Shown: piece by piece, positions 1 to 13,413 of the stretch | How the letters are laid out: the number at the start of each line of letters is the position of its first letter | How positions within the stretch are numbered: the first letter of the stretch is position 1 | Assembly (NCBI GenBank): GCA_028274465.1 | Contig: CM051456.1 | Location: 99,415,050 to 99,479,049 of the forward strand | DNA: 64,000 nucleotides | Origin: Plantago ovata | Taxonomy: Eukaryota > Streptophyta > Magnoliopsida > Lamiales > Plantaginaceae | Reading direction: 5' to 3' | Translations under genes and position numbers: made by a program | Notes under the pieces: generated by a model | Database searches by the model: none | What the model was told of the DNA's origin: nothing | Seen by the model: the letters and a program-made list of their open reading frames with translations, nothing else

Positions 1-118
1 TACTGTTTAATTGTTCAAGTATGCTTGCATTAATCAACTGATTTATTCAACATCAGAAACCTCTAAAAGGGTAACAATTAATTTAGCCATGGATTGCTAA
101 CATAAAAAAGGGGAAATT
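1..118 (+). mobile_element. Sirevirus-like copia 3' tail with polypurine tract
   Basis: This is the end of the internal region of a Ty1/copia element. It is nearly identical to 2062-2182, which also runs straight into an LTR start. A purine run (aaaaaaggggaaa) ends a few bases before the LTR at 119, as expected for the plus-strand primer (polypurine tract). The rest of the element lies left of the window. Broken remnant. Confidence 0.75.
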
Positions 119-1688
119 TGTTAGGAAACTTGTAATTTTGATGATCAATTAACCATGCTAAATTAAGGAAAGTCCAGTAACTAGTACTCTTAAGGTCCAT
201 AGAAATTTAGAATTTTAAGGACATTGTAAAAGAGGAACGTTTGCTGAAGACTTAGAGTAGGTGCTAGATAGGTTGGTTTTACCGCTTATGATGTATCTTG
301 TTTTCTGAAAAGAATTACAACCTATTGAAGCATTTGCTGATGATGTACTTTGTTTTTACAAACAAACTATTGAAGCATTTAGAACCGCTCAGAATCTTGA
401 AGATTCCAAAGACTGAAGACTAGAAGATTTCTGAAGACTGGTATCTAAAAAGGCACATGTTGCTCAGAAAGTGGAAACTTCAGCAACAGCATTGCATAAG
501 TGAAAATCTATACGACAGAGTAGGTTGTGCTTGCTGAAACTGAGACTGACCACTTGCTGATGGAACATATGTGACCTCTTGCTGAAAGTACTTGTATTTG
601 CGCTCCAATGTTACTGTTTGAATTTCATTCAAAAGAGCATTAAATGCAAAGCTTGCACGCGAAGAACATGAAGACTAGAAGAAAAACAAGGACGCTGCTG
701 AAAGTACAAAAGCAAGATAGTGACATTTTAAGGAACAAAAGCCTTAGAATTTGAAATTCAAACGGCTCCTTATTTCACTATAAATAGAGGTCATCCGGCA
801 AAGAGTTGAAGTGTGTCAACAACGTGATCATACTCTCACTTGTGCTTAAACTCACATACCCTTCAATACTCTTACTGCCATTGATCCGCTCCAAGACTTA
901 AAGCTTGAAAAAGCTACTTGTGAAGAAGTAGAATTTACACGACTAAGTAATTAGTTAAGTGTTCTTTCTTTCTTTCGAACAAGAACAAGTCTTGACACCA
1001 GAAACAATCAAACTTGTTTACTGAAAAGTATTCAAAGTTTTGTTTCTTAGATTACTTGTTGTAACTGAATAAGTTATAATTAAGTTATCTCATCCCAAAC
1101 CTCTCTAACTGAAAATACACCCTTTCAGGCGTGATATTCAGGGGGAACTTAATCTAGCATAGTGTTGCTGATTAAAAGTACCAAGTTTGGTGGAGAACAA
1201 GGTTACGTTCTCTAGTTAGGTTGGAGATAAAGCAAAGTGTGCTTTGGTTTCTGTTTGAATCGCTCTAGATAGGTGTTGTAAGGAACCTCAAACTTATCTT
1301 AGTGGATTCAGTCCTAGAAAGGACAAAGTGGATTAGTTGGGAGATTACGCCCCTATGACATACCACTATAAAAGTGTTTGTGTGATTTACTTACTGTAAT
1401 TGGTTTTCAGCAAATCATATCTATCTGTACACAGTCACTCACATCACTTGCTGAAACCTTCATTTACTGAAAAAGCACTTATTGTATCAAAGACTTCCGC
1501 TCTCTGATTTTAAGTATCAGCAAACCTATTTACTGTGAAGTAACTTGTGCTTGCTGAGCAAGTTAAGTATCAACAAACTCATTACTGTAAAGTAATAAGC
1601 ACTTGCTGAGAAAGTTTTTAAACGACGAAAGTTTGAAAAGACTATTCACCCCCCTCTAGTCTTTTCTTGTTCTTTAAAGGGACCAACA
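119..1688 (+). repeat. Sirevirus-like copia LTR, plus orientation
   Basis: The LTR begins TGTTAGGAAACTTG and ends in ACCAACA, giving TG...CA ends, and is about 1570 bp long. A TATA box (CTATAAATAG, about 778-787) with R/U5-like sequence follows. The end sequence matches the LTR at 56183-57935, which is followed by a tRNA-iMet primer site. Here no primer site follows. The LTR end instead abuts internal 3' sequence of the same family (1689 onward). A polypurine tract lies just upstream, so this is most simply a 3' LTR. Fossil. Confidence 0.85.
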
Positions 1689-2182
1689 GATACACAACTT
1701 CTCCATGCCAGCAATTGGGGCATGCACTTGTGGGTGTTGCACTACAAAGAAATGAATGTTGAAAAACATCATTATACCGCCTACAAGCACGCAAGGATCA
1801 TTCACCTCGAAGTCCGTAAGCTACTTGAAGATTACGAAAAGGACTGTGTTGAATTTTCTGCACTTGCTGAGAAGAGTGTAAGGGAGATTCTGAGAAAATC
1901 TTCTGCTGAAAGAGCTTAAGTCCCTTGTAAAAGCTTTGTTTAGTTTTGTTTGCTGATTTTGTGTAGTTATCTCTGAACTTTCTTGTAAACTTACTGAAAG
2001 ATAACTATCAGCAATAAAGCTTTTGACTCTTATTGGTTTTTGATTATGCAATCTACTTATGCTTACTGTTTTATTATTCAAGTATGCTTGCATTAATCAA
2101 CTGATTTATTCAACATGAGAAACCTCTAAAAGGGTAACAATTAATTTAGCCATGGATTGCTAACATCAAAAAGGGGAAAATT
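1689..2182 (+). mobile_element. Sirevirus-like internal 3' tail with end of the extra ORF
   Basis: A reading stretch at 1722-1919 gives about 65 residues (…VRKLLEDYEKDCVEFSALAEKSV…). It matches the C-terminal part of the reading region at 5004-5455 on the minus strand (…VRKLLEDYEADCFEFPQIAEASV…). This is the end of the non-canonical ORF that this family carries between pol and the 3' LTR; its function is unknown. A non-coding spacer and a polypurine tract follow and lead into the LTR at 2183. Only the tail survives. Confidence 0.75.
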
Positions 2183-3806
2183 TGTTATGAAACTTGTAAT
2201 TTTGATGAGCAATTAACCATGCTAAATTAAGGAAAGTCCAGTAACTAGTACTCTTAAGGTCCATAGGAATTTAGAATTTTAGAGGACATTGTAAAAGAGG
2301 AACGTTTGCTGAAGACTTAGAGTAGGTGCTAGATAGGTTTGTTTTATCGCTTTTATGATGTATCTTGTTTTTTGAAAAGAAAAACAACCTATTGAAGCAT
2401 TTGCTGATGATGTACTTTGTTTACACAAACAAACTATTGAAGCATTTAGAACCGCTTAGAAACTTGAAGAATTCGAAGACTGAAAACTAGAAGATTTCTG
2501 AAGACTGGTATCTACAAAGGCACATGTTGCTCAGAAAGTGGAAACTTCAGCAACAGCTTGCATAAGTGAAAATCTAAACGACATAGTAGGTTGTGCTTGC
2601 TGAAACTGAGACTGACCACTTGCTGAAATACATATGTGACCTCCTTGCTGATAGTACTTGCATTTGCGCTCCAACGTTCATGTTAGAATCTCATTCAAAT
2701 GAACATTAAATGCAAAGCATGTACGCGAAGGACATGAAGACTAGAAGACAAATAAAGGATGCTGCTGAAAGTACAAAAGCAAGATAGTGACATCTTAAGG
2801 AACAAAGCCTTAGAATTTGAAATTCAAACGGCTCTCTTGATTCACTACAAATAGAGGTCATCCGGCAAAGAGTTGAAGTGTGTCAACAACGTGATCAAAC
2901 TCTCACTTGTGCTTAAACTCACATACCCTTCAAACACTCTTTACAGCCATTGATCCGTTCCAAGACTTAAAGCTTGAAAAAGCTACTTGTGAAGATGTAG
3001 AACATACACGGCTAAGAAATTAGTTAAGTGTTCTTTCTTTCGAACAATACCAAGTCTTGACACCAGAAACATTCAAACATGTTTACTGCAAAGTATTCAA
3101 AGTTTTGTTTCTTAGATTACTTGTTGTAGCTGAATAAGTTATAATCAAGTTATCTCATCCCAAACCTCTCTAACTGAAAATACACCCTTTCAGGCGTGAA
3201 ATTCAGGGGGAACTTAATCGAGCATAGAGTTGTTGATTAAAAGTCCCAAGTTTGGTGGAGAACAAGGTTTCGTTCTCTAGTTAGGTTGGAAACGAAGCAA
3301 GTGTGCTTTGGTTTCTGTTTGAATCGCTCTAGATAGGTGTTGTAAGGAACCTCAAACTTATCTTAGTGGATTCAGTCCTAGAAAGGACAAAGTGGATTAG
3401 TTTAGAGATTAAGCCACTCTCAGATACCACTATAAAAGTGTTTGTGTGATTTACTTAGTGCATTTAGTTTTCAACAAAGCATATCTTTTCGTACACAGTG
3501 ACTATGTTCACTTGCTGAAACTATCACTAACTGAAAAAGCACTTATTGTATCAAAGACTTCCGCTCTCTGATTTTAAGTATCAGCAAAACTCGTTACTGA
3601 AAAGTAACTTGCGCTTGCTGAGAAAGTTAAGTATCAGCAAAACTCGTTACTGAAAAGTAACTTGCGCTTGCTGAGAAAGTTAAGTATCAGCAAACTCATT
3701 ACTGAAAAGTAATAAGTCCTTGCTGAGAAAGTTTTTAAACGACGAAAGTTTGAAAAGACTATTCACCCCCCCTCTAGTCTTTTCTTGTTGTTTAGAGGGA
3801 CCAACA
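2183..3806 (+). repeat. Sirevirus-like copia LTR, plus orientation
   Basis: A second full-length-looking LTR of about 1624 bp starts TGTTATGAAACTTG and ends ACCAACA. It is closely similar to 119-1688 and is preceded by the same tail and polypurine tract, so tail+LTR occurs twice in tandem. Near its end a short module (GTATCAGCAAAACTCGTTACTG) is present in extra copies compared with the first LTR. Its CA end directly abuts a minus-oriented LTR piece at 3807. Confidence 0.85.
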
Positions 3807-4810
3807 TTGTTCTCCACCAAACTTGGGACACTTAATCAACAAACCTATGCCTGATAAGTTCCCCCCTGACAAACACGCCTTAGAGGTGGTTTTATCAGTT
3901 AGAGAGGTTTGGGATGAGATTACTGAGATTAACTTTTCAGTTAACACAATTAATCTGAGAAACTCAACTTTGCAGTAAGCAAGTATATTGTTTCTTGGTG
4001 TCAAGACTTGTTCTAGTTCAAAGGAAAGAACAGTTAACTAATTTCTTAGCTTTGGTATTCTACTTCTTCACAAGTTGCTTTGGTTTCAAGCTGAAGTCTT
4101 GGAACGGATCAATAGGCAGTTTAAGAGTAGAGAATGTTCGATTGTTTAAGCACAAGTGAGAGTTTGATCACGTTGTTGACACACCTTTCTACTCAGCCTA
4201 AGGCCTTGTATTTATAGTGTCTCAAGGGCGCCGTTTGAATTTCAAATTCTAAGGCTTGTACCTCAAGATGTAACTATCTTGCTGTAAGGTCACTATCAGC
4301 ACTTGTCTTCTAGTCTTCAATCTTCAGAACGCGTGCTTAGCATTTAATGCTCTTTGAATTTCAAATATGAACGTTGGAGCCAAAATGCATAGTGATTCAA
4401 CAAGGAGGTCACATGTGTTATCAGTAAGCAAGTATACTCAGTTCAGAAAGTTCAACCTACTCTGTTATATAGATTTTCACTTAAACTGACAGGTTGCTGA
4501 GTTTCTCACTTTCTGAGATAACATGCGCCTTTGTAGATACCTTTCTCATAAATCTTCTAAATCTTTAGTTTTCAAGTCTTCAACTTTCTTAGCGTTTCTA
4601 GATCTTCAATAGTTTTTTTTTTGAAAACAAAGTACATCATCAGCAAGCTTAAGAACCTAACTAGTACCTACACTAAGTCTTTCAGCAAACGTTCCTCTTT
4701 TACAATGTCCTTTAAATTCTAAATTCCTATGGACCTGAAGAGTACTAGTTACTGGAATTTACTTAATTTAGCATGGTTAATTGCTCATCAAAATTACAAG
4801 TTTCCTAACA
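3807..4810 (-). repeat. Partial Sirevirus-like LTR, minus orientation
   Basis: About 1 kb of the same LTR family lies on the minus strand. Its start (TGTTAGGAAACTTG on the minus strand) is at 4810 and the polypurine tract lies just beyond (4811-4825). Its other end is missing and it meets the plus LTR head-on at 3806/3807. It is the 3' LTR of the tail at 4811-5455. Incomplete fossil, visibly diverged from the neighbouring LTRs. Confidence 0.8.
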
Positions 4811-5455
4811 AATTTCTCCCTTTTTGATGTTAGCAATCCATGGATAAATTCATTACAACTCTTTATAAGTTTTTGATGTTGAATAAATCAGAAGAATAAT
4901 GCAAATATACTTGAAAGAATTAAACAGTAAGCATAAGTATATTGCATAATCAGAAACAATAAGAGTAAGCAAAAGCAATTGATTGCTGATAGTTATCTGA
5001 AGTTCATGGCTTAGAAAATTCATGGATAATTTCATTAACACTGGCTTCAGCAATTTGTGGAAACTCAAAGCAGTCGGCTTCATAATCTTCAAGAAGCTTT
5101 CTGACTTGCAGTTGTTTCTCTCTGCTGAGTTTACATCTCATGATGTAGTTGTCTTGGGGACACTCAATGTTGTAGTATTCAGTCCAAAGGTATAAACCCC
5201 AACAACTAGCATGTTCAAGATGAAGATCAAAATTGGTGTTGCCTTTATAGATCTTTCTTAACCAGCGTAGACCTTCTTTCATATCTTCCTCTGTCAGATA
5301 GAAGTAATCATAAGGAATTAGATGGAGTATCTTCCTTGTTTTCTGCAGAGTGGAGTCATAAAACCCTGTGACATCCAGAGGTTTGAAGTATTTTGGAGAT
5401 TCATTCAATTTCTTTCTGAGAGCCACTCCTCTGATTTTTAATTCAGCATCCAACC
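4811..5455 (-). mobile_element. Sirevirus-like internal 3' tail, minus strand (extra ORF end)
   Basis: The minus-strand reading stretch at about 5004-5455 encodes the C-terminal part of the family's extra ORF. Recognisable segments are KIRGVALRKKLNESPKYFKP, PYDYFYLTEEDMKEGL, EHASCWGLYLW and VRKLLEDYEADCFEFP. The same segments appear in the fragments at 1722-1919, 7200-8331 and 31456-31983, so this is a family feature and not a host gene. No known catalytic motif is visible. At 5455/5456 it is cut by the LTR of another copy. Fragment. Confidence 0.75.
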
Positions 5456-6958
5456 TGTTGGTCACTTTAAACAACAAGAAAAGACTAGGGGGGGGTGAAT
5501 AGTCTTTTCAAACTTTTCGTCGTTTAAAACTTTCTCAGCAAGTACTTATTACTTTTCAGTAATGAGTGTGTTGGTACTTAACTTTCTCAGCAAGTGCTTA
5601 TTACTTTTCAGTAATGAGTTTGCTGATACTTAAAAACAGAGTGTGGAAGTCTTTTACAATAAGTGCTTTTGTCAGAAAACTAGTTTTAGCAAGTAAACAG
5701 AATGACAGTGTAAAACAATGTAGCTTGCTGAAGAATAAGTGCAGGAATGTAAATCACAGAAACACTTTTATAGTGGTATGTGAGAGTGGCGTAATCTCTC
5801 AACTAATCCACTTTGTCCTTTCTAGGACTGAATCCACTATGATAAGATATGAGGTTCCTTACAAATCCTATCACTAATGATTCTCAGAAACCAAACCACA
5901 CTTGCCTTGTTTCCAACATAAACCAGAGAACTGTAACCTTGTTCTCCACCAAACTTGGGACTTTTAATCAGCAAAAGTATGCTTGATTAATTCCCCCTGA
6001 ATTTCAGGCCTGTAAAAGGGTGTTTATCAGTTAAAGAGATTTGGGATGAGATGACTTGAATATAAATTTGCAACTATAGCAAGTAATCTAAAGAAACACA
6101 ACTTGTAATACTTTGCAGTAAGCAAGTTTGTTGTTTCTGGTGTCAAGACTTGTTCTTGTTTAAAAGAAAGAACACTTAACTAATTTCTTAGCTTTCAATG
6201 TTCTACTTCTTCACAAGTAGCTTTTGTTTCAAGCTTAAGTCTTGGAACGGATCAATAGGCAGTAAAGAGTAGAGAAGGATTTGAGTGTTTAAAGCACAAG
6301 CGAGAGTTTGATCAAGTTGTTGACACACCTTCTACTCAGCATAAGGTCTTCTATTTATAGTGTCTCAAGGGAGCCGTTTGAATTTCAAATTCTAAGGCTT
6401 TGTACCTTAAGATGTCACTATCTTGCTTTGTAGTTTCAGCAGCGTTCTTCTTTTGTCTTCATGTTCTTCGCATGCTTACTTTGCATTTAATGTTCTTTTG
6501 AATCAAATTCAAATATGAACGTTGGAGCCAAAATGCAAGTACTCTTCAGCAAGGAGGTCACATGAGTTGTCAGTAAGTGAGCTATCTTAGTTTCAGCAAG
6601 CACAACCTACTCTGTCATATAGATTTTCACTTATGCAAGCCGTTGCTGAAATTCTCGCTTTCTGAGGCAACATGTGCCTTTGTAGATACCTTTATCAGAA
6701 ATCTTCTAAGTTTTTAGTCTTCGAAATTTCCACTTACTGAGCGGTTCTAGGTCTTCAATAGTTTGTTTGTAAAAACAAAGTACATCATCAGCAAGCTTAA
6801 GAACCTAACTAGTACCTATACTAAGTCTTTCAGCAAACGTTCCTCTTTTACAATGTCCTTAAAATTCTAAATTCCTATGGACCTTAAGAGTACTAGTTAC
6901 TCGACTTTACTTAATTTAGCATGGTTGATTGCTCATCAAAATTACAAGTTTCCTAACG
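5456..6958 (-). repeat. Complete Sirevirus-like 3' LTR, minus orientation
   Basis: About 1503 bp. On the minus strand it starts at 6958 after a polypurine tract (rev-comp of the CCCCCTTTTT run at about 6962-6973) and ends in CCAACA at 5456. A TATA-like TATTTATAGTG complement sits near 6352-6362. It is the 3' LTR of the internal region 6959-11524, and its outer end sits inside the extra ORF of another copy (5455). Confidence 0.85.
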
Positions 6959-9900
6959 AATTTCCCCCTTTTTGATGTTAGCAATCCATGGCTAAATTAA
7001 TTACAACTTTTTATAAGTTTCTGATGTTGAATAAATCAGTTGAGTAATGCAATTCAATAAGCATATTTAACTTGCATAATCAGAAAAACGAATAAAGTTG
7101 ATCAAAAGCAATTGATTGCTGAAAGTTATCTTTCAAAGTAAGTTTACATGAAAGCATAAGATAACTTAGCAAACAACAATCAAAAGTAAAGACTACACTA
7201 TCTGAGAAAAATCTAGAAGCTATCTTTGTAAACATCCTTCAAGCTTTCATCAGCAATCTTAGGGAATTCTTCACAGTCAGCTTAATAATCTTCAAGAAGC
7301 TTTCTGACTTGAAGTTGCATATCCCTTGCAAGTCTGCAAATTAGCTTGTGGTCTACTGAGGGATGATTCTTTTTCAAAACTTCAGACCAAATGTGAAGTC
7401 CCCAGCAGCTCGCATGTTCGATTTGGAGATCACCCAGATTTTACGTCTTGTAGATTTTCTCAAGATATCTAAAGTCTTCATCAGCATCTTCTTTTGTCAA
7501 ATAGAAGAGCTCATATGGAGTCACCATCATTTTTGGTTTTTCCTTTTTCAACCATTCATCATAATAATGGGTGACTTCAATTGGCTTGAAGTAAGGTGGC
7601 GTGTCTCTTAAATTCTTTGATAGAGCCATCCTTCTTGTTTTTACTTCAACGTCAAGCCACCGTTTTCTGTCATCAAATGTATCCAGTGGACAAGGATCTC
7701 TTTCTTTGGATTCAAACTTGATCACATTCCATTTATCCATTTGTTCAAGAAGTGGTCTTGGGAAGTGATCATTTGCAAGGAGATCTTCAAGCTTTAAAAT
7801 GAAAAAGCCTTGCCTTTTTCGGATTACACTTTGAGTAGTGTCTTTGTTGCTTGGTTTGGTGTATTGTACACCCAAGCCAACAACTTCTCTGGCTTTTCTT
7901 CTGTTAGCCTCTTGTTCAGTGGCCCTTCTTTGCCTTCTTCTTTGCTTTGAATTACTATCTTTGTTCTTTGTTGAAGAACCAGAAGATAGCAATTTTGTGT
8001 TACCAGATGGAGTCAAGGCATTGATGGGTTTTTCTTTGATAACCTGAGCAATAATTTTGTCATCATCATCGTCATCATCATTATTTCCTTGATGACTCTC
8101 AGGTTGACAGTGTTCTGAAGTGTCAGCAGCAGTTCTTCTCCTTTTTGGATTTGCTGAACTCTTTTCAAAATATGTTTCAACTTTTCTCTTAGAACTTTGA
8201 TCAGTGTCAGCAAGAGGTTCTCTGGGTGGCGGTCCAGGCAACTTTAGTAGATCTGAAGAGGGAGTAGTAGATGATTTTTCTTTTGAAGATTTTTTCTTTG
8301 TATCTTCCCCCTTAGACATGGATTGCAACATCGGTTTGGTGTGAGCAGAGAAAAACTCGTTGCAATTTTCAGCAAGAGTATGGAGGTTGTTTTACTTAAG
8401 AATCATGTCTTGCTGATCAGAAGTAAGCTTAGACAGTTCTTCCTTGATAAAAGCCAAATTCTCCTCATGTCGTCGCTCGTTGTTTACCTTTTCTTCCATG
8501 ATTGCCTGAGCCTTTGTCAATTAACTTTTAGAAAGCTTGAGTGCTTTGCTGACATCATCTTCATAGCTCTTGTGATGTAAATTGATATCTTTCTGAGCTA
8601 TGGTAAGAGTAGTAGTGCGTCTCAGCACAGCAGTCAGTATCATTTCTATGTTGAGTGGACTCTCAGCAAGTAGCACATCATCCTCTTCTTGGCATGCTTT
8701 GTGAAAAGCCAGCTATTAGTGTCTTTATTCTTGGAGTAAACTCCTCAACGTTTGGGAACGGCACTAAAGAGGGAGTAAGTGAATGAGCTTTAAGTTCTGT
8801 GGCAATTTTGTCATCATTTCTCATCAAGCGGCTTCTTTCCTCATCTACCACTTTTTGTTCTTTTTCTTTTTCTTCTTCATGTTCTGAGAAATATGACAAA
8901 TCTTCTTCCTCATCAGGTTCATCAAGGCCAGCAACCTTGACTCCTAAGTATTTTTCCTCAGATACTTTTGGTTGAGTGGTTGCTGAAGGCAACTCTTGAG
9001 ACTCAACGACTGAAGTTTCACCAGTAGTAGGTGGAAGGGAGGATTCACTCCTGAAGATTGAGCAATATCTAAGTGTTGAGTGCTTGCTACATGAATCTGT
9101 AGACTATTCTTCATTACTCGTTGATAATCTTCATCATAAACTTCATCTTCCTCATGGTTTGGATCAGTGACCTGAGCTTCGAGTAAGATTATCTCGGCAT
9201 AAAAAAAGCTTTGCTTTTCCTTTAGGCATTTCAGCCCGCTTTCTGGCATATTCTTCTTCAGTCTCAACAACTTGTTCAGTTGCTGGAGTGGATCTGTCAG
9301 CAGGAGTTGAAGCAGATTCATGTTGCTTGCTGGGAGGTTGTTCAGCATCTTGGTTTTCAGCATGTGCTTGATCTTCTTGATCAACAACTGACAATTTCTC
9401 TCCACCAGCATCTGGACTAGGACCTTGATTGTCATCATATTCGTCCTTACTGTCCTTTGACTCTTTTGATTCGTCATCACTTGAATCTTCAGGGACATTC
9501 TCATCGTCTTCTTCTTCATCATCATCAGTTACAATAACTAACTCTAGATGTTTATATTTAGCCTGATTTGTTACCTCTTCTTCCTCATTGATTTTGTGGG
9601 GATCAGCCACCACTGGTACAAATGAACCTTTGAGCATCACAGCTTGTTCAGCTGCTTAAACTTAGCTTTCATATTCTCTCTGATTGTGACAACCAGATTA
9701 GCATTCATTTGCTGAGAATAAGATAACTCTTCAGGAAGGATAGAGTGTACGAAAGTCTCGAGCTTGATGAGAGAGTTTCGCTTCTTTTCATTTGAGAGAT
9801 GGATGTGAAGATCTGAGAAGTCCATTCTTCTGTACCTTTGCCAGTTGCTGACAGACTTAGCAACTCTGGTCAAAGTGTTTATCTTGAAGTTTGAGTACAG

Positions 9901-11524
9901 TTCATCTGAACTAACTTCATGGACTTCTGTGATGAGAATTGGTTCTTTTATCTCCTTTTGAGCCTGAATAAAAGCAAAGTCATTTTCAGGAAGGTTTTGG
10001 AAAGTAGTTTTAGAGTCTAAAACTGTATCATGAATTACCTGCTGGTTCTCAGCAAGCTCATGTTGCACACTTGGTTGTGCAGGTACTACTTCCATTTCAA
10101 TAGGAGCTGTAGCAGCATCCTTGTTTTGTTCATCCAGAAATAACACTTTGTTAGATACAAGTACTAAGTTTTTAAACTTAGTAAAGTTACCAAAATTTTC
10201 ATCTACCTGCTGAGCAGGAGTTGTAGATTCTGGTGCAGAAGTTTTAGCACTCTTCTGCCTTGTATGATGAGAAGTCTGTAAAGAAACAATAGTATTAGCT
10301 AAAGATAAAGTATCAGATAAAGAAGGTTTGCTTATTTCTGAGTTAACTACCTGCTGAAGAATGACATGTGGTGACTCAGTCCCTTTAGCATTGTTTGCTT
10401 CTTCATTATCTGGGACTAGATCTTCAGCAGACTTCTTTTCTTGCTGTAAACGAGAAAGCTGTGTAGCATCAGCAATCTCCCTTGTCTCTGAATGGACAGG
10501 TTGAGCAGAAGCATCTAGACCTCTGAGTTCACTACTAGTCATAAAAAGGTCCACTGACTTGTTGGAGTTATCATCAATCTTCATGTCCATTTTCTGGTTT
10601 AGGTCAGTCAGTACCAGTTGGACTTTGTCAATTGAAGTGAGTGGTGAACTTGGTCTTACATTCTCAGCATCATGAGATGCATCGTCGAATGGTGCTTCTT
10701 GATGAGTTTCAGTAAACTCTTGATTTTGAACAGTTGCAGTCTCAGCAACTGGTTCTTCAATGGTTGCAGCTTTATTAACTTCCTTTTCTCGACTAGTTGC
10801 TGTTTCAGCAACTGTCTCTTTTTCCTTTATTGCTTTGCTGGCAACGTTTTCAGCAAGTGCAGCCTTTCTAAGGTTTGCAGCAATATCACTTGCTGGTTCA
10901 ACTGTTGTATCCTCAAGATTATCTACAATGTAGATATCATCAATTCTTTCTAAGGCAGGAATTTCATTTCCACTACCTTGTGGTCTTTCTTCAGTAGATG
11001 GATCCAATTTATTGGATTTGTAAAGGCTTCAGCAAGTGCCTCCACAACAACTACTGGAGTGGCTTGCTTTTCAGCAACAACTGGTGTATCATCGTCCTAT
11101 ATCTCATGAACGATCGGCACTAACTTTCTTGCCGTCGTTTTCTTCCTTGGGAAGGTTTTTGTTCTGGCCTTCTTAGGAACATGATCAGCTGATGAAGCTG
11201 TAGTTTGAGTACCATCATCAGCTTTTCTCTTCTTTGATCTTTTGCTGGGTGCTATAGTGTCAGCAACCGCAGCAGTATCAGCACCAGCAGTAGTATCTGC
11301 AACGTTTGACTCTGTTGCTTTCTTTGACTGTTTATCAGCATCCTTGGGTCCATTTAGCTTGTAGAAAGCTCTTCCCACATTGCTTACTGACTTTTTGATC
11401 GGCAATGGGTTTCTTAGCTTGATTTGGAAGTGTTCCAAGATGTAACAAATTTTCAGTCCATGCATCACTGGGAACATAGGTGAGACAGTATTGTCTTCCA
11501 CCTTGACTTTGAACTTTGAAATAT
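6959..11524 (-). mobile_element. Sirevirus-like 3' internal region: long non-canonical ORF
   Basis: Read on the minus strand, 11524 to about 7200 is a long protein-coding region followed by a 3' spacer and polypurine tract. No gag, protease, integrase or RT motif is present, so this is the extra ORF between pol and the 3' LTR known from sireviruses and sometimes called envelope-like. The first part (about 11576-11100) has a lysine/arginine-rich, nuclear-signal-like stretch (KRSKKRKADD, KKARTKTFPRKK). The middle (about 11007-8680) is acidic, Glu/Asp/Ser/Thr-rich and probably disordered. The last part (about 8331-7200) is a folded-looking module: VGLGVQYTKPSNK, LKLEDLLANDHFP, QMDKWNV, PYELFYLTKED. 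I see no clear signal peptide or membrane helix, so an envelope role is not supported here. Broken in about four or five places. The upstream side is fused to a truncated LTR at 11525. Confidence 0.7.
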
Positions 11525-12311
11525 GATGAGTTTTATTACAACACCTACACACTAGAATTCTCAGAAACCAAAGCACACCAGCTTTGTTTCGAACCTAACT
11601 AGAGAACTGTAACCTTGTTCTCCACCAAACTTGGGACACTTATCAGGAAAACTATGCCTGGTTAGTTCCCCCTGACAAACACGCCTAAAAGGTGGTTTTT
11701 ATCAGTTAGAGAGGTTTGGGATGAGATTACTGAAACTAACTTTTCAGTTAACACAAGTAATCTGAGAAACTCAACTTGACAATACTTTGCAGTAAGCAAG
11801 TATGTTGTTTCTTGGTGTCAAGACTTGTTCTTGTTTATAGGAATGAAAACTTAAAATAATTTCTTCGCTTTAGTATTCTACTTCTTCACAAGTAGCTTTG
11901 GTTTCAAGCTTAAGTCTTGAAAAGGATCAATAGGCAGTTTAAGAGTAGAGAAGGTTTGAGTGTTAAAGCACAAGTGAGAGTTTGATCACGTTGTTGACAC
12001 ACCCTTCTACTCAGCCCAAGGACATCTATTTATAGTGTCTCAAGGGAGCCGTTTGAATTTCAAATTCTAAGGTTTGTACCTCAAAATGTCACTATCTTGC
12101 TAAGATGTCACTATCAGCAGCGTTTTCTTTTGTCTTCAAGTCTTTAGTCTTCAGAACTTGGAATTAAAATATGAACGTTGGAGCCAAAATTCAAAGTAAC
12201 TTCAGCAAGGAGGTCACATGTGTTATTCAGCAAGCAAGTGTACCCAGTTCAGCCAACACAACCTACTCTACTCTGTCATATATATTTTCACTTATGCAAA
12301 TTGATTGCTGA

Positions 12312-13164
12312 TGTAAGTGTCACTGTTTCAAGGGTGTTGACATAGGGATTCACCTATAGGTTCACTCAACCCCTAGATTCTGGAAACAGAGCACTTTGCT
12401 GTCTATTTTAGTTTTACCTATTCTAACACTAATTGTTCCACAGTTGTAGTCGTTTTACCTGTGCAGGAAGTTTTCTTGAATGTGGGAATAGTCAGATTAC
12501 AAGAAGGAAGAGACTTATTGAAAGAAGATCTCAAAAAGGAAATCAAGTCTTAAAAGGAAAAGGAGTTCTTGAAGAAGAAGTTTGATTCCAAATAGAAGAC
12601 TAATTCCAAATCATGTCCAGATTCATCAAGACGTGTTTCCTGATTGAAGTCGATGTAGATTTCCGCCTCTATATAGGAAAGAGCACCGACAAGAGCAGAG
12701 GACACACCGAATCAAGAGTTTTACAAGTGAGAGTTAGTTTATAGTTTTAGTTGTTTGTTTCGTGTCTTTTTTATAATCTAAACTTCTCTAATAGCGTATT
12801 GAAGGTAGAATAGATAGAAGTGTATTCTATATCATCTCATAGGTGACTAGTGTTGTTTTACTAAGATAGAGATTGAGAGTATACAGCGTTGTACGAACTA
12901 GTTCTTTCTTAGTTGATTTTCTACCTTGACTGGACATCAAGCAAGCTTACAAAGCTGCTTGAAAAGTTTCAAACACAGGTTCTTCTTTACATTCCGTTGT
13001 GCTTTAACTTCTATATATTATTTGTGTTTGTTTACTAATCTGCAGGTTAATGTTGATACCTGTAGAGGTTGACGTAGGTGTTCACTCAACCCCGTAGTCA
13101 ATCTTGGTTACTGGCTGAGGTAATTTGTATCTAAATCAAGTTATATCGATCCTACATTCTTTTA
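12312..13164 (+). mobile_element. Solo LTR, 853 bp, unassigned family (copy 1)
   Basis: The sequence begins TGTAAGTGTCACTG and is bordered by the 5-bp repeat GCTGA (12307-12311 and 13165-13169). A TATA-like CTATATAGG at about 12669 is followed by a transcript-leader-like stretch, suggesting plus orientation. No internal domain is present, so it is an LTR left after LTR-LTR recombination, or a very short non-autonomous element. The same insertion at the same site with the same TSD occurs at 40716-41568, so both descend from one event. Confidence 0.8.
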
Positions 13165-13413
13165 GCTGAGTTTCTCACTTTCTGAGATAACATGTGCCTT
13201 TGTAGATACCTTTCTCAGAAACTTCTAAGTCTTCAGTCATCGAGTCTTCAACTTTCTGAGTGGTTCTAGGTCTTCAATAGATTATTTTTTCAAACAAAGT
13301 ACATCATCAACAAACATAAGTACCTAACTAGTACCTACACTAAATCTTTTAGTAAACGTTCCTCTTTTACAATGTCCTTTAAATTCTAAATTCCTATGGA
13401 CCTTAAGAGTACT

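Noticed and set aside
1-3806. Complete Sirevirus between two plus LTRs
   Set aside because: Only a 0.5-kb tail lies between the LTRs at 119 and 2183, with no PBS and no gag-pol. It is a tandem tail+LTR arrangement and not an element.
7363-10953. Plus-strand frames opposite the Sirevirus extra ORF
   Set aside because: Shadows of the minus-strand reading region; the minus-strand module recurs in four places with the same protein text, the plus-strand frames do not.
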